From the NCBI GenBank assembly GCA_035279525.1, contig DATEHQ010000054.1, positions 1-16,479 of the forward strand: DNA of 16,479 nt, written 5' to 3'. The translations under genes and the position numbers were made by a program. The notes beneath the pieces were generated by a model, which worked only from the letters and a program-made list of their open reading frames with translations, was not told where the DNA came from and searched no databases. Position 1 is the first letter of the stretch. Each line of letters starts with the position of its first letter. Below, piece by piece: positions 7,842 through 15,715 of this stretch. Source of the stretch: DATEHQ01 sp035279525 (GTDB lineage: Bacteria > Chloroflexota > Dormibacteria > Dormibacterales > Dormibacteraceae).

Positions 7842-8326
7842 CGGCCGCGCTCACGAGCCCGCCAGCCGGCGGCACCCGCGACGAGGGCGACGAGGGCCAG
7901 CGCGCCGACGGCCTCGGTCGCCACCGCGTCATGGGCCAGCAGGAAGCGGCCGGTCGCCGCGCTGCCGAAAAGACCGCCGAAGTACGTGGCGTGGACGAAG
8001 TCGGACCGAAACGCCGAGTAGGCGAGAAGCGCAAAGAGCGCGGCCGCCGCGACGGCGCCCAGCTGCCGCCAGATCGTGTTGATGGCGACCTCAAAAGACC
8101 GATAGCGTGGGCCTGCGAGCAGCAGAGCCATGGCCGCGTAGCACACGACCACCACCAGGGCCGCCAGGCCGGCGGAAAGCGTCACCAGGATGCCGGCCAC
8201 CCCCAGTCCGGTGACCGCCAGAGCGAGCCCGCGCCAGGTCCTCGTGGGGAGGAATGCGACCAGCAGCGCGCCACCCAGTGACAGCGTCGCGGACACGTAG
8301 AAACCAATCGCGTGGAGGGAGTCCAT
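7838..8326 (-). CDS. nuoJ: NuoJ-like membrane subunit
   Basis: A 162-residue protein with about five hydrophobic segments and a basic C-terminal end (WRARERGR), the topology of NuoJ. FYVSATLSLGGALLVAFL (9-26) and LAALVVVVCYAAMALLLAG (48-66) resemble the first and third helices of NuoJ, including the conserved tyrosine. The last helix, TEAVGALALVALVAGAAGW, resembles the final E-x-x-x-L-L helix of that family. Start: ATG at 8326, with GGAG five bases upstream; the longer open frame has no clear start support. It overlaps the K-like gene by GTGA and opens the five-gene block, with no NuoA-I genes upstream. Similarity is weak in sequence, and the call depends on context. Confidence 0.6.
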   Translation of the reverse strand: MDSLHAIGFYVSATLSLGGALLVAFLPTRTWRGLALAVTGLGVAGILVTLSAGLAALVVVVCYAAMALLLAGPRYRSFEVAINTIWRQLGAVAAAALFALLAYSAFRSDFVHATYFGGLFGSAATGRFLLAHDAVATEAVGALALVALVAGAAGWRARERGR

Positions 8327-8364
8327 CGGCACTCCGTGGTTGCTTAGAGCGGTGTATCTACCGG

Positions 8365-8586
8365 CTAATCGGCTGGCCAGCCGGCTCCAAGCCGCCAAGC
8401 ATACAGGAGGCCGGTGACCGAGAACGCCAGCAGGGAGGCGGCCGCCAGCACACCGCCGAGGGTCGCGCGCGAGTCGACCACAGCCACCACGTAGGCCGCC
8501 AGGACGACAAGCGTCGTGATCGCTAGTGACACGGCGGCGACGCGGACGGCCTGCCATCGGCGCAGAGCTCGCGACAACGAAGGCAT
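8365..8586 (-). CDS. Small two-helix membrane protein, unknown function
   Basis: I do not recognise this 73-residue protein. It has a basic start (MPSLSRALRRWQAVR), a first hydrophobic segment at about residues 15-35 and a second at about 41-60, so it is probably an inner-membrane protein with both ends in the cytoplasm. It lies 26 bases after the second ABC half-transporter and 38 bases before the nuoJ-like gene. It could be a tail gene of the exporter operon or a leader gene of the nuo-like block. There is no clear Shine-Dalgarno sequence before the ATG. A GATACT hexamer ends 6 bases upstream, which would fit a leaderless transcript. The frame is open further upstream, but that extension (to 8634) would overlap the ABC gene and looks less likely. 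Confidence 0.6.
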   Translation of the reverse strand: MPSLSRALRRWQAVRVAAVSLAITTLVVLAAYVVAVVDSRATLGGVLAAASLLAFSVTGLLYAWRLGAGWPAD

Positions 8587-8612
8587 GGCAGCAGTATCGC
8601 AGCCGCCGGCTC

Positions 8613-10466
8613 CTAGGCCAGCGACTCCACCCACGCCCGGTGCAGCGATTCGTACCGACCGCTGCTTTTCCGCAGGTCCGACGGCGCTCCGTCCTCGACC
8701 ACCCGGCCCGCGTCGATCACGAGCACCCTGTCCGCGATCTCGACCGTGGAAAGTCGGTGCGCGATGATGATCGCCGTTCGGCCGCGCAGGAGGGTGCGCA
8801 GCGCGCGCTGCACGAGGCGTTCCGAGGGAAGGTCGAGCGAGGATGTCGCCTCGTCGAGGATGAGGACGCGCGGGTTGGCAAGGAATGCTCGCGCGAACGC
8901 GACCAGCTGGCGCTGGCCGGAGGACAGCCTCACGCCTCGCCTGCGAACGTCGGTCTCGTAGCCGTTGGGCATCGCGCTGATGAACTCGTGGGCGCCGATC
9001 GCCTTCGCGGCGGTGATCATCTCCTCGCGCGTCGCGGTGGGCCGGCCGAACATCAGGTTGTCACCGACGGTGCCCGAGAAAAGGAAGCTCTCCTGCGTGA
9101 CCATGACGATCGCGCGACGCAGGTCGGCGACGCCGATCGACCTCACGTCGACTCCATCGAGCGTCACGCGTCCTTCCGTCGGGTCGTAGAAGCGCGAGAC
9201 CAGCCGCGCGATGGTGGTCTTGCCGGCGCCCGTCTCGCCGACCAGGGCGACGATCTGCCCGTCGGGGATCCGCAGGTCGATGTCGTGGAGGACCGCTTTG
9301 TCGCGGTAGGCGAAGGTCACGTGATCGAGGCCGACGGCTCCGCGCACGTCGCCGAGCACGACCGGGGCTGCCGGCTCCGGCACGGTCGGCGCCTCCTCGA
9401 TCACGCCGGCCAGCTTCTCGAGCGCGGCGCCCGCCGCCTGGAACACGTTGTAGAACTGCGACAGGTCCTGCATCGGCTCGAAGAACTGCCTCAGGTAAAG
9501 GACGAACGCGGTCAGGACGCCGAGCGTCAGCTGCCCCTGGACGACGAGGAAGCCGCCGAACAGCAGCACCGACGTCGTCGTCGCGCGTCCGAGGAGGTTG
9601 ATGGCCGGTCCGAACGTCGAGACGAGCCGGTTCGACCAGATGTTGGCGTCGCGGTAGCGGCCGTTGACGTCCTCGAAGATCTCCTGGTTGCGCGGCTCGC
9701 GGCGAAACGCGTGCACCGCGCGGATGCCGCCCAACGACTCGACGTAGTGGACGATCACGAGCACGATCGCGCGTCGGACGGCTCGGTATGAACGGGCCGA
9801 GTTGGCGCGGAACCAGTAAGTCAGACCGAGGACGAGCGGCATCGCGATCAGAGTGACCATGCCCAGCCTGACGTCGAGGAGCACGAGGATGACGCTGATC
9901 GCGACGACGGAGATCAGCGACGTGATCACCGAGGTGAGGCCGGTCGCGAGCAGCTCGTTGAGCGCGTCGATGTCGGAGGTCAGTCGCGAGATGATCCGGC
10001 CTGACGTGTAGCGCTCGTAGAAGGAGATGGAGAGCTGCTGCACGTGCGCGAAGAGGGTCCTCCGCAGGTCGAACAGGATATCCGCGCCCATCCGGCCAGA
10101 AACCAGGAGGAACGCGTAGTTGGCGAGGGCGTTGACGGCGAGGGCGGCCAGGAGGACCGCGACGATCACCTCGAGGTTCACGAGATTGCCGGTCTGGCCG
10201 GGGCGGATGCCCGAGTCGATACCGAGCTTGACCAGGTAGGGCAGCGAGAGGTAGGCCGCCGACCGGACGGTGATCAGCACCGCGGCGAGGACGATCCTGC
10301 CGCGGTAGGGCCGCGCGAGCGCCGCCAGGAGCCTGCGGCTGCGCCGGCGCAGCAGGCCGGCGACGCTCGGTGAGAACTCGTCGATGTCCTCGGTGGCGAC
10401 ACCACGCCAGCGGTCCTGTTCGATCCCGCCCTGCGGCCGGCGCGCGGCAGGCGTCGCGGCGCTCAC
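8613..10466 (-). CDS. ABC exporter half-transporter, catalytically canonical partner
   Basis: A 617-residue exporter subunit with a cytoplasmic N-terminal stretch (1-50), a six-helix ABC exporter membrane domain (about 55-345) and an ATPase domain (about 378-615). Motifs seen: Walker A GETGAGKTT (410-418), Q-loop VTQESFLF, signature LSSGQRQ (514-520), Walker B VLILDEA with catalytic E539, and switch H570 in AHRLST. The second glycine of the signature is serine. The upstream gene encodes the other half, with a degenerate ATPase site, so the two should form a heterodimer of the TM287/288 or LmrCD kind. Start: GTG overlapping the partner's TGA (GTGA, 10466-10463), which would favour equal synthesis. 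Substrates of such pairs are usually lipids or drugs; nothing here identifies one. Confidence 0.95.
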   Translation of the reverse strand: MSAATPAARRPQGGIEQDRWRGVATEDIDEFSPSVAGLLRRRSRRLLAALARPYRGRIVLAAVLITVRSAAYLSLPYLVKLGIDSGIRPGQTGNLVNLEVIVAVLLAALAVNALANYAFLLVSGRMGADILFDLRRTLFAHVQQLSISFYERYTSGRIISRLTSDIDALNELLATGLTSVITSLISVVAISVILVLLDVRLGMVTLIAMPLVLGLTYWFRANSARSYRAVRRAIVLVIVHYVESLGGIRAVHAFRREPRNQEIFEDVNGRYRDANIWSNRLVSTFGPAINLLGRATTTSVLLFGGFLVVQGQLTLGVLTAFVLYLRQFFEPMQDLSQFYNVFQAAGAALEKLAGVIEEAPTVPEPAAPVVLGDVRGAVGLDHVTFAYRDKAVLHDIDLRIPDGQIVALVGETGAGKTTIARLVSRFYDPTEGRVTLDGVDVRSIGVADLRRAIVMVTQESFLFSGTVGDNLMFGRPTATREEMITAAKAIGAHEFISAMPNGYETDVRRRGVRLSSGQRQLVAFARAFLANPRVLILDEATSSLDLPSERLVQRALRTLLRGRTAIIIAHRLSTVEIADRVLVIDAGRVVEDGAPSDLRKSSGRYESLHRAWVESLA

Positions 10467-12211
10467 GCCGGCACCTCCTCGGCCTGCATGTCGAACCCCT
10501 GGGACAGCAGGGCGCGGTAGACGTCGTTGGACCTCATCAGCTCGCTGTGGGTGCCCGTCGCCGTGATCGCCCCGCCGTCGATCAGCGCGACGCGGTCGGC
10601 GAGGGCGAGCGTGGATGGGCGGTGCACCACGAGCAGCCCGGTCACCCCTTCGAGCACGCGCGCCAGCGCCTCCTCGATCACGGCCTCCGTGTGCACGTCG
10701 ACCGACGAGAGTGGATCGTCGAGCACCAGCACGGGCGGGCTCCCGAGCACCGCGCGGGCCAGGGCCAGGCGCTGGCGCTGTCCACCGCTCAACGTGTAGC
10801 CCTGCTCGCCGACGCGGGTCTCGAGACCCCAGGGCAGGTCCCAGATGAAGCCGGCCTGGGCCACGTCGATCGCGCGCTTGAGCTCCACGTCGCTGACCAC
10901 CGGACGGCCCATGACGAGGTTTTCGTGCACCGAGGCCGAGAAGAGGATCGGGTCTTCGAACGCGACGCCGATGTGCGAGCGCAGCGATCGTAGCGTGAGG
11001 TCTCGCACGTCCACGCCGTCGAGAAGAACGCTGCCCTCGTCCACGTCATACAGACGGGGCAGCAGGTAGGCGAGCGTGGTCTTTCCGCTGCCCGTGCGCC
11101 CGACCAGCCCGACGGTCTCGCCGGGCTCGACTGTCAGGTTCAGGTGACGGAGGATCCACTCGCCGGACTTCGGGTACCTGAAGCCGACGTCGCGGAACTC
11201 GATCCGCCCCCGGCAGGTCTCCAGCGCGCGCGCGTGCGGACGGTCGGCGATCTCGGGGGCCGAATCCATCACCTCGTTGAGGCGCTCGGACGCGGTCTGG
11301 CACTCCTCGCTCATCGAGAGCACCCAGCCGATGGCGTCCATCGGCCAGGTGAGCATGAAGACGTAGCTCATGAAGGCGACCAGCCCGCCGATGGTCAGGC
11401 TTCCCTGCACGACGTGGAACCCGCCGAGCAGCAGCACGGCGGCAAGCGAGAGGTTGGGCAAGAAGTTGAGCCGCGTCCACAGCTCGGCGCGCGACCTGAT
11501 GCCGGTGAGGCTGGTCGTCCGTACGAGGCCGGCCTGGTCCTCGAATCGCTTCTGGATCAGAGGCATCCGGCCGAACGCCTTGATGATGCGAACGCCGGTC
11601 GCCATCTCCTCGATGATCGTCGTCAGGTCACCCTGCTGATCCTGCAGCCTTCGCGCGATCAGCTTGTACTTCTCGTGGAACTTGTGGCTGAAGTAGGCGA
11701 TGGGCACCATGCAGACCACCACGACGATGGCGAGCTCCCAGTCGAGCGCGATCATCAGCACGAACACGACGATGAAGGTGACGATGGTCTGGAGAAACCA
11801 GATCAGCCCGAAGCTCACGAAGCGGCGCACCGTCGCTATGTCGGCGATCGCCCTGGAGAGAAGCTGGCCGGACTGCCAGTTGTCGTGGAAGGCGACCTGC
11901 AGGCTCTGCAGGTGGGCGTAGAAGTCGTTGCGCATGTCTGTCTCTACGCGCAGCGACGCGATGCCGGAGAAGTTGCGGCGCAGGTAGATGAAAGCGAACT
12001 CGACCATCCCGATCAGCACGAGCACGCCCGCCATCGGAACCAATTGGCCGAGGTTGTGATGCGTGATCGGCCCGTCGATGATCAGCTGGATCACCTTCGG
12101 GATCGACGAGGCCGCCGCCAGGCTCCCGAGCTGAGCCAGCGCGAACGCGACGACCAGCCACCTGTACGGCCGCAGGTACGGTACATAGCGCCGGAGCGCG
12201 AGCAGACCCAA
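10463..12211 (-). CDS. ABC exporter half-transporter with degenerate ATPase site
   Basis: A 582-residue subunit with a six-helix exporter membrane domain (about 15-310) and an ATPase domain (about 335-575). It has Walker A GRTGSGKTT (371-379), a canonical signature LSGGQRQ (474-480) and switch H530. The catalytic glutamate after Walker B is aspartate (LVLDDP, D498-D499), and the Q-loop glutamine is glutamate (AFEDPILF, E419). This pattern marks the non-hydrolysing half of heterodimeric exporters. Its own intact signature would complete the active site on the partner, while the partner's LSSGQ completes the degenerate site. The start is TTG at 12211 with GAGG four bases upstream; no ATG or GTG is available in frame. 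An inverted repeat and a possible -10 element lie in the 80-bp gap upstream. Confidence 0.95.
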   Translation of the reverse strand: MGLLALRRYVPYLRPYRWLVVAFALAQLGSLAAASSIPKVIQLIIDGPITHHNLGQLVPMAGVLVLIGMVEFAFIYLRRNFSGIASLRVETDMRNDFYAHLQSLQVAFHDNWQSGQLLSRAIADIATVRRFVSFGLIWFLQTIVTFIVVFVLMIALDWELAIVVVVCMVPIAYFSHKFHEKYKLIARRLQDQQGDLTTIIEEMATGVRIIKAFGRMPLIQKRFEDQAGLVRTTSLTGIRSRAELWTRLNFLPNLSLAAVLLLGGFHVVQGSLTIGGLVAFMSYVFMLTWPMDAIGWVLSMSEECQTASERLNEVMDSAPEIADRPHARALETCRGRIEFRDVGFRYPKSGEWILRHLNLTVEPGETVGLVGRTGSGKTTLAYLLPRLYDVDEGSVLLDGVDVRDLTLRSLRSHIGVAFEDPILFSASVHENLVMGRPVVSDVELKRAIDVAQAGFIWDLPWGLETRVGEQGYTLSGGQRQRLALARAVLGSPPVLVLDDPLSSVDVHTEAVIEEALARVLEGVTGLLVVHRPSTLALADRVALIDGGAITATGTHSELMRSNDVYRALLSQGFDMQAEEVPA

Positions 12212-12241
12212 GTTGCCTCGACTTCCTTCGCGCCCTACGTC

Positions 12242-12292
12242 AGGGCGAGTTGAACCAATGGATGGCGGGGGCCGACTAGTTTAACTCGCCCT
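12242..12292. repeat. 14-bp inverted repeat with 23-base loop between the CBS and ABC genes
   Basis: The arms are AGGGCGAGTTGAAC (12242-12255) and GTTTAACTCGCCCT (12279-12292); they pair at 13 of 14 positions, and the outer 10 bp are perfect. The right arm touches the last base of the CBS gene stop codon. No run of T follows either arm, so it does not look like a standard intrinsic terminator. It could be an operator for the ABC genes or a structured leader or trailer. Confidence 0.6.
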
Positions 12293-12305
12293 CAACGCGT
12301 TTCAG
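12278..12305 (-). promoter_or_regulatory. Candidate promoter for the ABC exporter genes
   Basis: Read on the minus strand, CTGAAA (12305-12300) and TAAACT (12283-12278) are separated by 16 bases, a fair match to the -35 and -10 hexamers of a housekeeping promoter. Transcription would begin about 60 bases before the TTG start of the first ABC gene. The -10 sits in one arm of the inverted repeat, so a protein bound there could block it. It is weakly supported: the -35 hexamer lies inside the CBS gene, and the match is by eye. Confidence 0.3.
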
Positions 12306-12657
12306 CCAGGTCGCGCATCGACACCATGCCCACGACCCTGCCACCCTCCATCACGGGAAGGTGGCGGAAGCCATGGTCGAGCATGATGCGCAGCGCATCC
12401 TCGACTTCCGTCTCCGGCGGGATGGTCTTCGGGTCGCGTGTCATCCACGACGAGATCTCGTGAGTCGGTGCGTCATGCGACTGCGAGATCGCGCGTACGG
12501 TGTCGCGCTCGGTGAAGATCCCGAGGAGCTGGCCGCCCTGCATGATCAGCGTCGAACCGATGCGCTGCTGAGCCATCAGGGAGACCGCTTCGCCGACGGT
12601 CGCCGTCGGATCGACGATGTGGAGCTTCGTCTTCATGACCTCGCGGATCGTGGCCAC
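12292..12657 (-). CDS. Two-CBS-domain protein
   Basis: A 121-residue protein consisting only of a tandem CBS pair (Bateman module). The first repeat spans about residues 7-58 (VMKT...TVGEAVSLM...GIFTERDTVRA) and the second about 71-119 (MTRDPKTI...VEDALRIML...HLPVME...GMVSMRDL). Both show the usual ERD/MRD ends. Such stand-alone pairs bind adenine nucleotides or S-adenosyl ligands and regulate partner proteins; the ligand cannot be read from the sequence. Start: GTG at 12657, nine bases after the stop of the CopD-like gene, with only a weak Shine-Dalgarno. It is probably the last gene of the transcript that begins upstream with the NIL-domain gene. Confidence 0.9.
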   Translation of the reverse strand: MATIREVMKTKLHIVDPTATVGEAVSLMAQQRIGSTLIMQGGQLLGIFTERDTVRAISQSHDAPTHEISSWMTRDPKTIPPETEVEDALRIMLDHGFRHLPVMEGGRVVGMVSMRDLAETR

Positions 12658-12666
12658 GAGCCAATC

Positions 12667-13452
12667 TTAGTGGTGGACCAGGTCCATGACCGCAACGCCC
12701 GGGGCCGGCGCCGGCAGGGTTGCCAGGAGGGCCGTGGCGGCGACCACCACCACGACCACGGCCGCTTCGACCCTGGCCGCGTTCAGCCCCCGACGCCAGG
12801 CGAAGGATGACGCCAGCATGACCAGCACCCCGGTCGTCTTGAGGACCAGGACGATGCCGTACGTCGTGGTCCAGAGATCGGTGCTCAGCAGGTTGAGCTG
12901 CTCGGTGGCTCGAAGGACCCCGGTCAAGGCGGTCACGCCGAAGGCGATCACGGCGACGCGACCGAAGCGCTCGAGAAGCTTCATCGCCTCGGCGCCGTTC
13001 CAGCCGTCGGGTGGACGCAGCGTCGCGAGCGCCATGATCCCGCCCGCCCACATGCCGGCCGACAGGACGTGGATGGCGTCGGCAAACTCGGCGCCGGCCG
13101 CGGGCTGCTGCGCCGAAGCGTGTCCGGAGAACGCGAGGAGGATCGCTGCCAGCACCGCGAACGGCGCCACCGCGGGGCGGCCTCGGAGACAGATGGCAAG
13201 CGCGGCGGCCTCGCACAGGACCCTGGCCAGGACGAACCAGGTCGACGGGCCATGCAGGCTGCCGAGGAGAAGCACGCCAAGCCCACCGACGACGGCAGCG
13301 CCGAAGGCGAGGTGCATGGGCGGGTTTGCCCACTCGAGACGGGGGCGGTTCCGGCCCAGCCGCCTGACCACGAAGGAGCCCAGGCCGCCGAGCAGCCCGA
13401 GATACTCGAGCCAGTGACACAGGAAGAGCAGAACGGCCTGCACGGCGCTCAC
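12667..13452 (-). CDS. CopD-family membrane protein (copper-resistance D domain)
   Basis: A 261-residue protein with about seven to eight hydrophobic segments. The C-terminal half carries the CopD domain landmark DAIHVLSAGMWAGGIMAL (125-142), followed by RFGRVAVIAFGVTALTGVLR (162-181) and the TTYGIVLVLKTTGVLVML segment (196-213). H13, H111 and H128 lie in or near membrane segments and are candidate metal or haem ligands. The family acts in copper uptake or handling at the membrane, but many members are uncharacterised. Start: GTG overlapping the mnmA TGA (GTGA, 13452-13449). The longer upstream frame is a shadow of mnmA. No CopC domain is present at either end, and the protein ends in His-His. 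Confidence 0.82.
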   Translation of the reverse strand: MSAVQAVLLFLCHWLEYLGLLGGLGSFVVRRLGRNRPRLEWANPPMHLAFGAAVVGGLGVLLLGSLHGPSTWFVLARVLCEAAALAICLRGRPAVAPFAVLAAILLAFSGHASAQQPAAGAEFADAIHVLSAGMWAGGIMALATLRPPDGWNGAEAMKLLERFGRVAVIAFGVTALTGVLRATEQLNLLSTDLWTTTYGIVLVLKTTGVLVMLASSFAWRRGLNAARVEAAVVVVVVAATALLATLPAPAPGVAVMDLVHH

Positions 13453-14501
13453 GCCGCGGCCGCGATGATCCCTCCGCCGAGGACGCGGGTGCCCGAATAG
13501 AGGACCGCGGCCTGGCCGGGGGCCGCGCCGAAGAAGGGCTGCTTCAAGGTGAGGCGGCCCGAGTCGTAGGTCGCAGCGATGGCGGGAGCGTGATAGCGGA
13601 GCCGCGCTTCGCATTCCACGGGGTGCTGCGGCCGAGCCTCGATGAAAGTCGTCTCCTGCAGCTCGACTTCGCGCACCGCCAGCTCTTCCATGCGGCCCAC
13701 CACGAGGCGGTTCGAAGGCGCGTCCACACGCACGACGTACCAGGGCCCCGGCTCCGACATCGAGCCGAACCCGTTGCGCTGACCGACCGTGTACAGCGGC
13801 GTCCCGCGGTGGGTCCCGATCTCGCGTCCGTCGGTGGTCACGACGGCCCCCTGCCGCAACGGAAGGCGCCGGCTGAGGTACGCCGCCGTCTGACCTGCCG
13901 GCACGAAGCAGATCTCCTGGCTCTCGGCCTTGTTCGCCACCGGGAGTCCGAACTCGCGGGCGTGCTCGCGGACCTCGGGCTTGGTCATGTTGCCGAGAGG
14001 GAACGCGAGCCGCGCGAGGCGCTCACGGTCCAGGTGGTACAGCATGTAGGACTGGTCCTTGGCCAGGTCGACCGCAGCGTGCAGCTCGGCACCGCCGGGC
14101 CCATCGATCAATCTCGCGTAGTGTCCTGTGGCCAGCCGATCGAAGCCCAGCTCGAGCACGCGCGAGAGCATGAGGTCGAACCGGACAAAGGCGTTGCATC
14201 GCACGCACGGGTTCGGGGTGCGCCCCTCGAGGTAGTCGCGGTGGAAGGGTTCGATCACGCGCTCGCCGAACTCACGCTCGAGGTTCCAGCAGTAATAAGG
14301 AACGCCGATCAGCGAGGCCACGCGCCTTGCGTCCTCGACCGCATTCAGCGAGCAGCAGCCGCCGTGGCGCGACGCCTCTTCGGAGTCATCGCGCGGCCAT
14401 TGCTGCAGCGTGACTCCGACGACGTCGTGTCCCTGGGCCCGCAGGAGCGCGGCCGCGACCGAGGAATCCACCCCGCCGGACATGGCGACGGCGATTCTCA
14501 C
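13449..14501 (-). CDS. mnmA: tRNA-specific 2-thiouridylase MnmA
   Basis: A 350-residue cytoplasmic enzyme that places sulfur on U34 of Lys, Glu and Gln tRNAs, using ATP and persulfide sulfur. The PP-loop SGGVDSS is at 8-14. The catalytic cysteines are C99 (TPNPCVRCN) and C198 (QEICFV). Other family blocks are ATGHYAR (124-130), AKDQSYML (147-154) and GQRNGFG in the central domain. Length and order are normal. Start: GTG overlapping the TGA of the oxidoreductase gene (GTGA, 14501-14498), giving MRIAVAMSGG, which aligns with the family N-terminus. No cysteine desulfurase gene (the usual sulfur donor) is nearby. The unusual point is its position between a flavin oxidoreductase and a CopD protein. 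Confidence 0.96.
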   Translation of the reverse strand: MRIAVAMSGGVDSSVAAALLRAQGHDVVGVTLQQWPRDDSEEASRHGGCCSLNAVEDARRVASLIGVPYYCWNLEREFGERVIEPFHRDYLEGRTPNPCVRCNAFVRFDLMLSRVLELGFDRLATGHYARLIDGPGGAELHAAVDLAKDQSYMLYHLDRERLARLAFPLGNMTKPEVREHAREFGLPVANKAESQEICFVPAGQTAAYLSRRLPLRQGAVVTTDGREIGTHRGTPLYTVGQRNGFGSMSEPGPWYVVRVDAPSNRLVVGRMEELAVREVELQETTFIEARPQHPVECEARLRYHAPAIAATYDSGRLTLKQPFFGAAPGQAAVLYSGTRVLGGGIIAAAA

Positions 14502-15715
14502 TTCCGGTCCTCGACGATCTGCCGAGCGACGACCTCGGCGTCCTCCCCGACTCCATAGAGGATCGAGGACTTGTTCTTCCGCATCCAGTGCACGCCCATG
14601 AAGTACAAGCCTGGCACAGAGCTGCGCCCGTCCCGCTGGACGGGAAAGCCCATCTCGTCGAAGACCGGGACGTGGACCCACGAGTAGTCAGGTCGAAAAC
14701 CGCTCGTCCAGATCACAGTGCCGATTTCCTCACGCGCGATGTCGAGCTCGTCGCGAGCCGTCACGCGAAAAGGCGCCGGCCACTCGAAATTCGGCACGGA
14801 CTCGCCGTGACGGCTGCAGTAGTCCTCGACGTACTTCCAGAGATCGCGCAACCTCGCGTCGCCGAAATCCACGCTGGCGGCCAGGTCGTCCGCAAAATCA
14901 ATCTTTCCGTCTTCCGCACCGACGAACCTTCCGACGAGCTCGATGCCGCGCTCGTGGAGCGTACGGAAGTGCAGGTCGTGCCCGCCACCATGACCCGTCG
15001 CTTGCGGATTGCCGACCAGCCGGGCGGCCGGTGACGGCAGCTTCTCGGGAGTCCGATCGCTGAAGCCCGTGTGGACGAGCCACCAGACCAGGTCGCGGCC
15101 GCCAAATCTTCTCGGTCCCCATGGACACCGGCCGCAGGACAGGAAGACCTTCCGGCCCGATTCATGGATCTCCTCGGCGAGCTGGCAGCCCGTCTGCCCG
15201 CTCCCGACGACGAGGACGGCGCCGGGGGGAAGCGCCGACGGATTGGCGTACTCCTCAGCCAGGATCTGCTCCACCCCGGCTGCAATCTGCCCAGCGCCCG
15301 CGGGCCGGTGCGCGCGCTGATAGGCGCCGCTCGCGACGACCACCGTCCTCGCCCGAATCTCTCGATCAGCAAGCCTGATCAGAAAGCCTCCGTCGTCCTG
15401 TTCGAGCGCCGAGACCGGAGTGTCCTCCTCGACCGGCGCATGGAAGCCATCTGCCCATCCCTGGAGGTGGTCGACGATCTCCGCCAGCGGCATGAACCCG
15501 TCGGGATCGGGTCCCGCGTAATTCCCGCCAGGCAGCTGGACGCTCCAGTTGGGCGTGACCAGGCAGAACGAATCCCAGCGCCTGCTCCGCCAGGTCTCCC
15601 CCACACGTCCGGCCTCCAGCAGGACGTGGTCGACGTTCGCGTCGCTGAGGAACCAGCTGGTGGCAAGACCCGCCTGGCCCGCGCCGACGATGGCGACGTC
15701 GACGCTCGAGATCAT
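14498..15715 (-). CDS. CzcO-like FAD/NAD(P)-dependent oxidoreductase
   Basis: A 405-residue flavoprotein. An N-terminal FAD-binding motif GAGQAG (11-16) is followed by a GETWRSRRWDSF segment typical of flavin monooxygenase relatives. A second nucleotide motif GSGQTG (171-176) binds NAD(P). ASGAYQ (129-134), WTSGFRPD (336-343) and a C-terminal PGLYFMGVHW...GVGEDA block (368-392) complete the fold. The Baeyer-Villiger/FMO fingerprint between the two nucleotide motifs (G-x3-H-S-x2-Y) is not intact; the tyrosine is preceded by Ala-Glu-Glu. The PPGAVLVVGSGQTGCQLAEE region resembles, from memory, the MSMEG_0569-type flavin oxidoreductases. The substrate is unknown. The ATG start overlaps the upstream NIL gene stop as ATGA (15715-15712). 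Confidence 0.9.
   Translation of the reverse strand: MISSVDVAIVGAGQAGLATSWFLSDANVDHVLLEAGRVGETWRSRRWDSFCLVTPNWSVQLPGGNYAGPDPDGFMPLAEIVDHLQGWADGFHAPVEEDTPVSALEQDDGGFLIRLADREIRARTVVVASGAYQRAHRPAGAGQIAAGVEQILAEEYANPSALPPGAVLVVGSGQTGCQLAEEIHESGRKVFLSCGRCPWGPRRFGGRDLVWWLVHTGFSDRTPEKLPSPAARLVGNPQATGHGGGHDLHFRTLHERGIELVGRFVGAEDGKIDFADDLAASVDFGDARLRDLWKYVEDYCSRHGESVPNFEWPAPFRVTARDELDIAREEIGTVIWTSGFRPDYSWVHVPVFDEMGFPVQRDGRSSVPGLYFMGVHWMRKNKSSILYGVGEDAEVVARQIVEDRK

Noticed and set aside
8370..8383. Perfect 14-bp palindrome CGGCTGGCCAGCCG
   Set aside because: It lies inside the end of the small membrane protein gene, has no loop and no T-tract, and one such palindrome is not surprising in GC-rich DNA. 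It is not called a terminator or operator.
14502..14681. Upstream extension of the MnmA frame
   Set aside because: It reads through the end of the oxidoreductase gene in a shifted frame. The GTG at 14501 gives the family-typical N-terminus just before the PP-loop.
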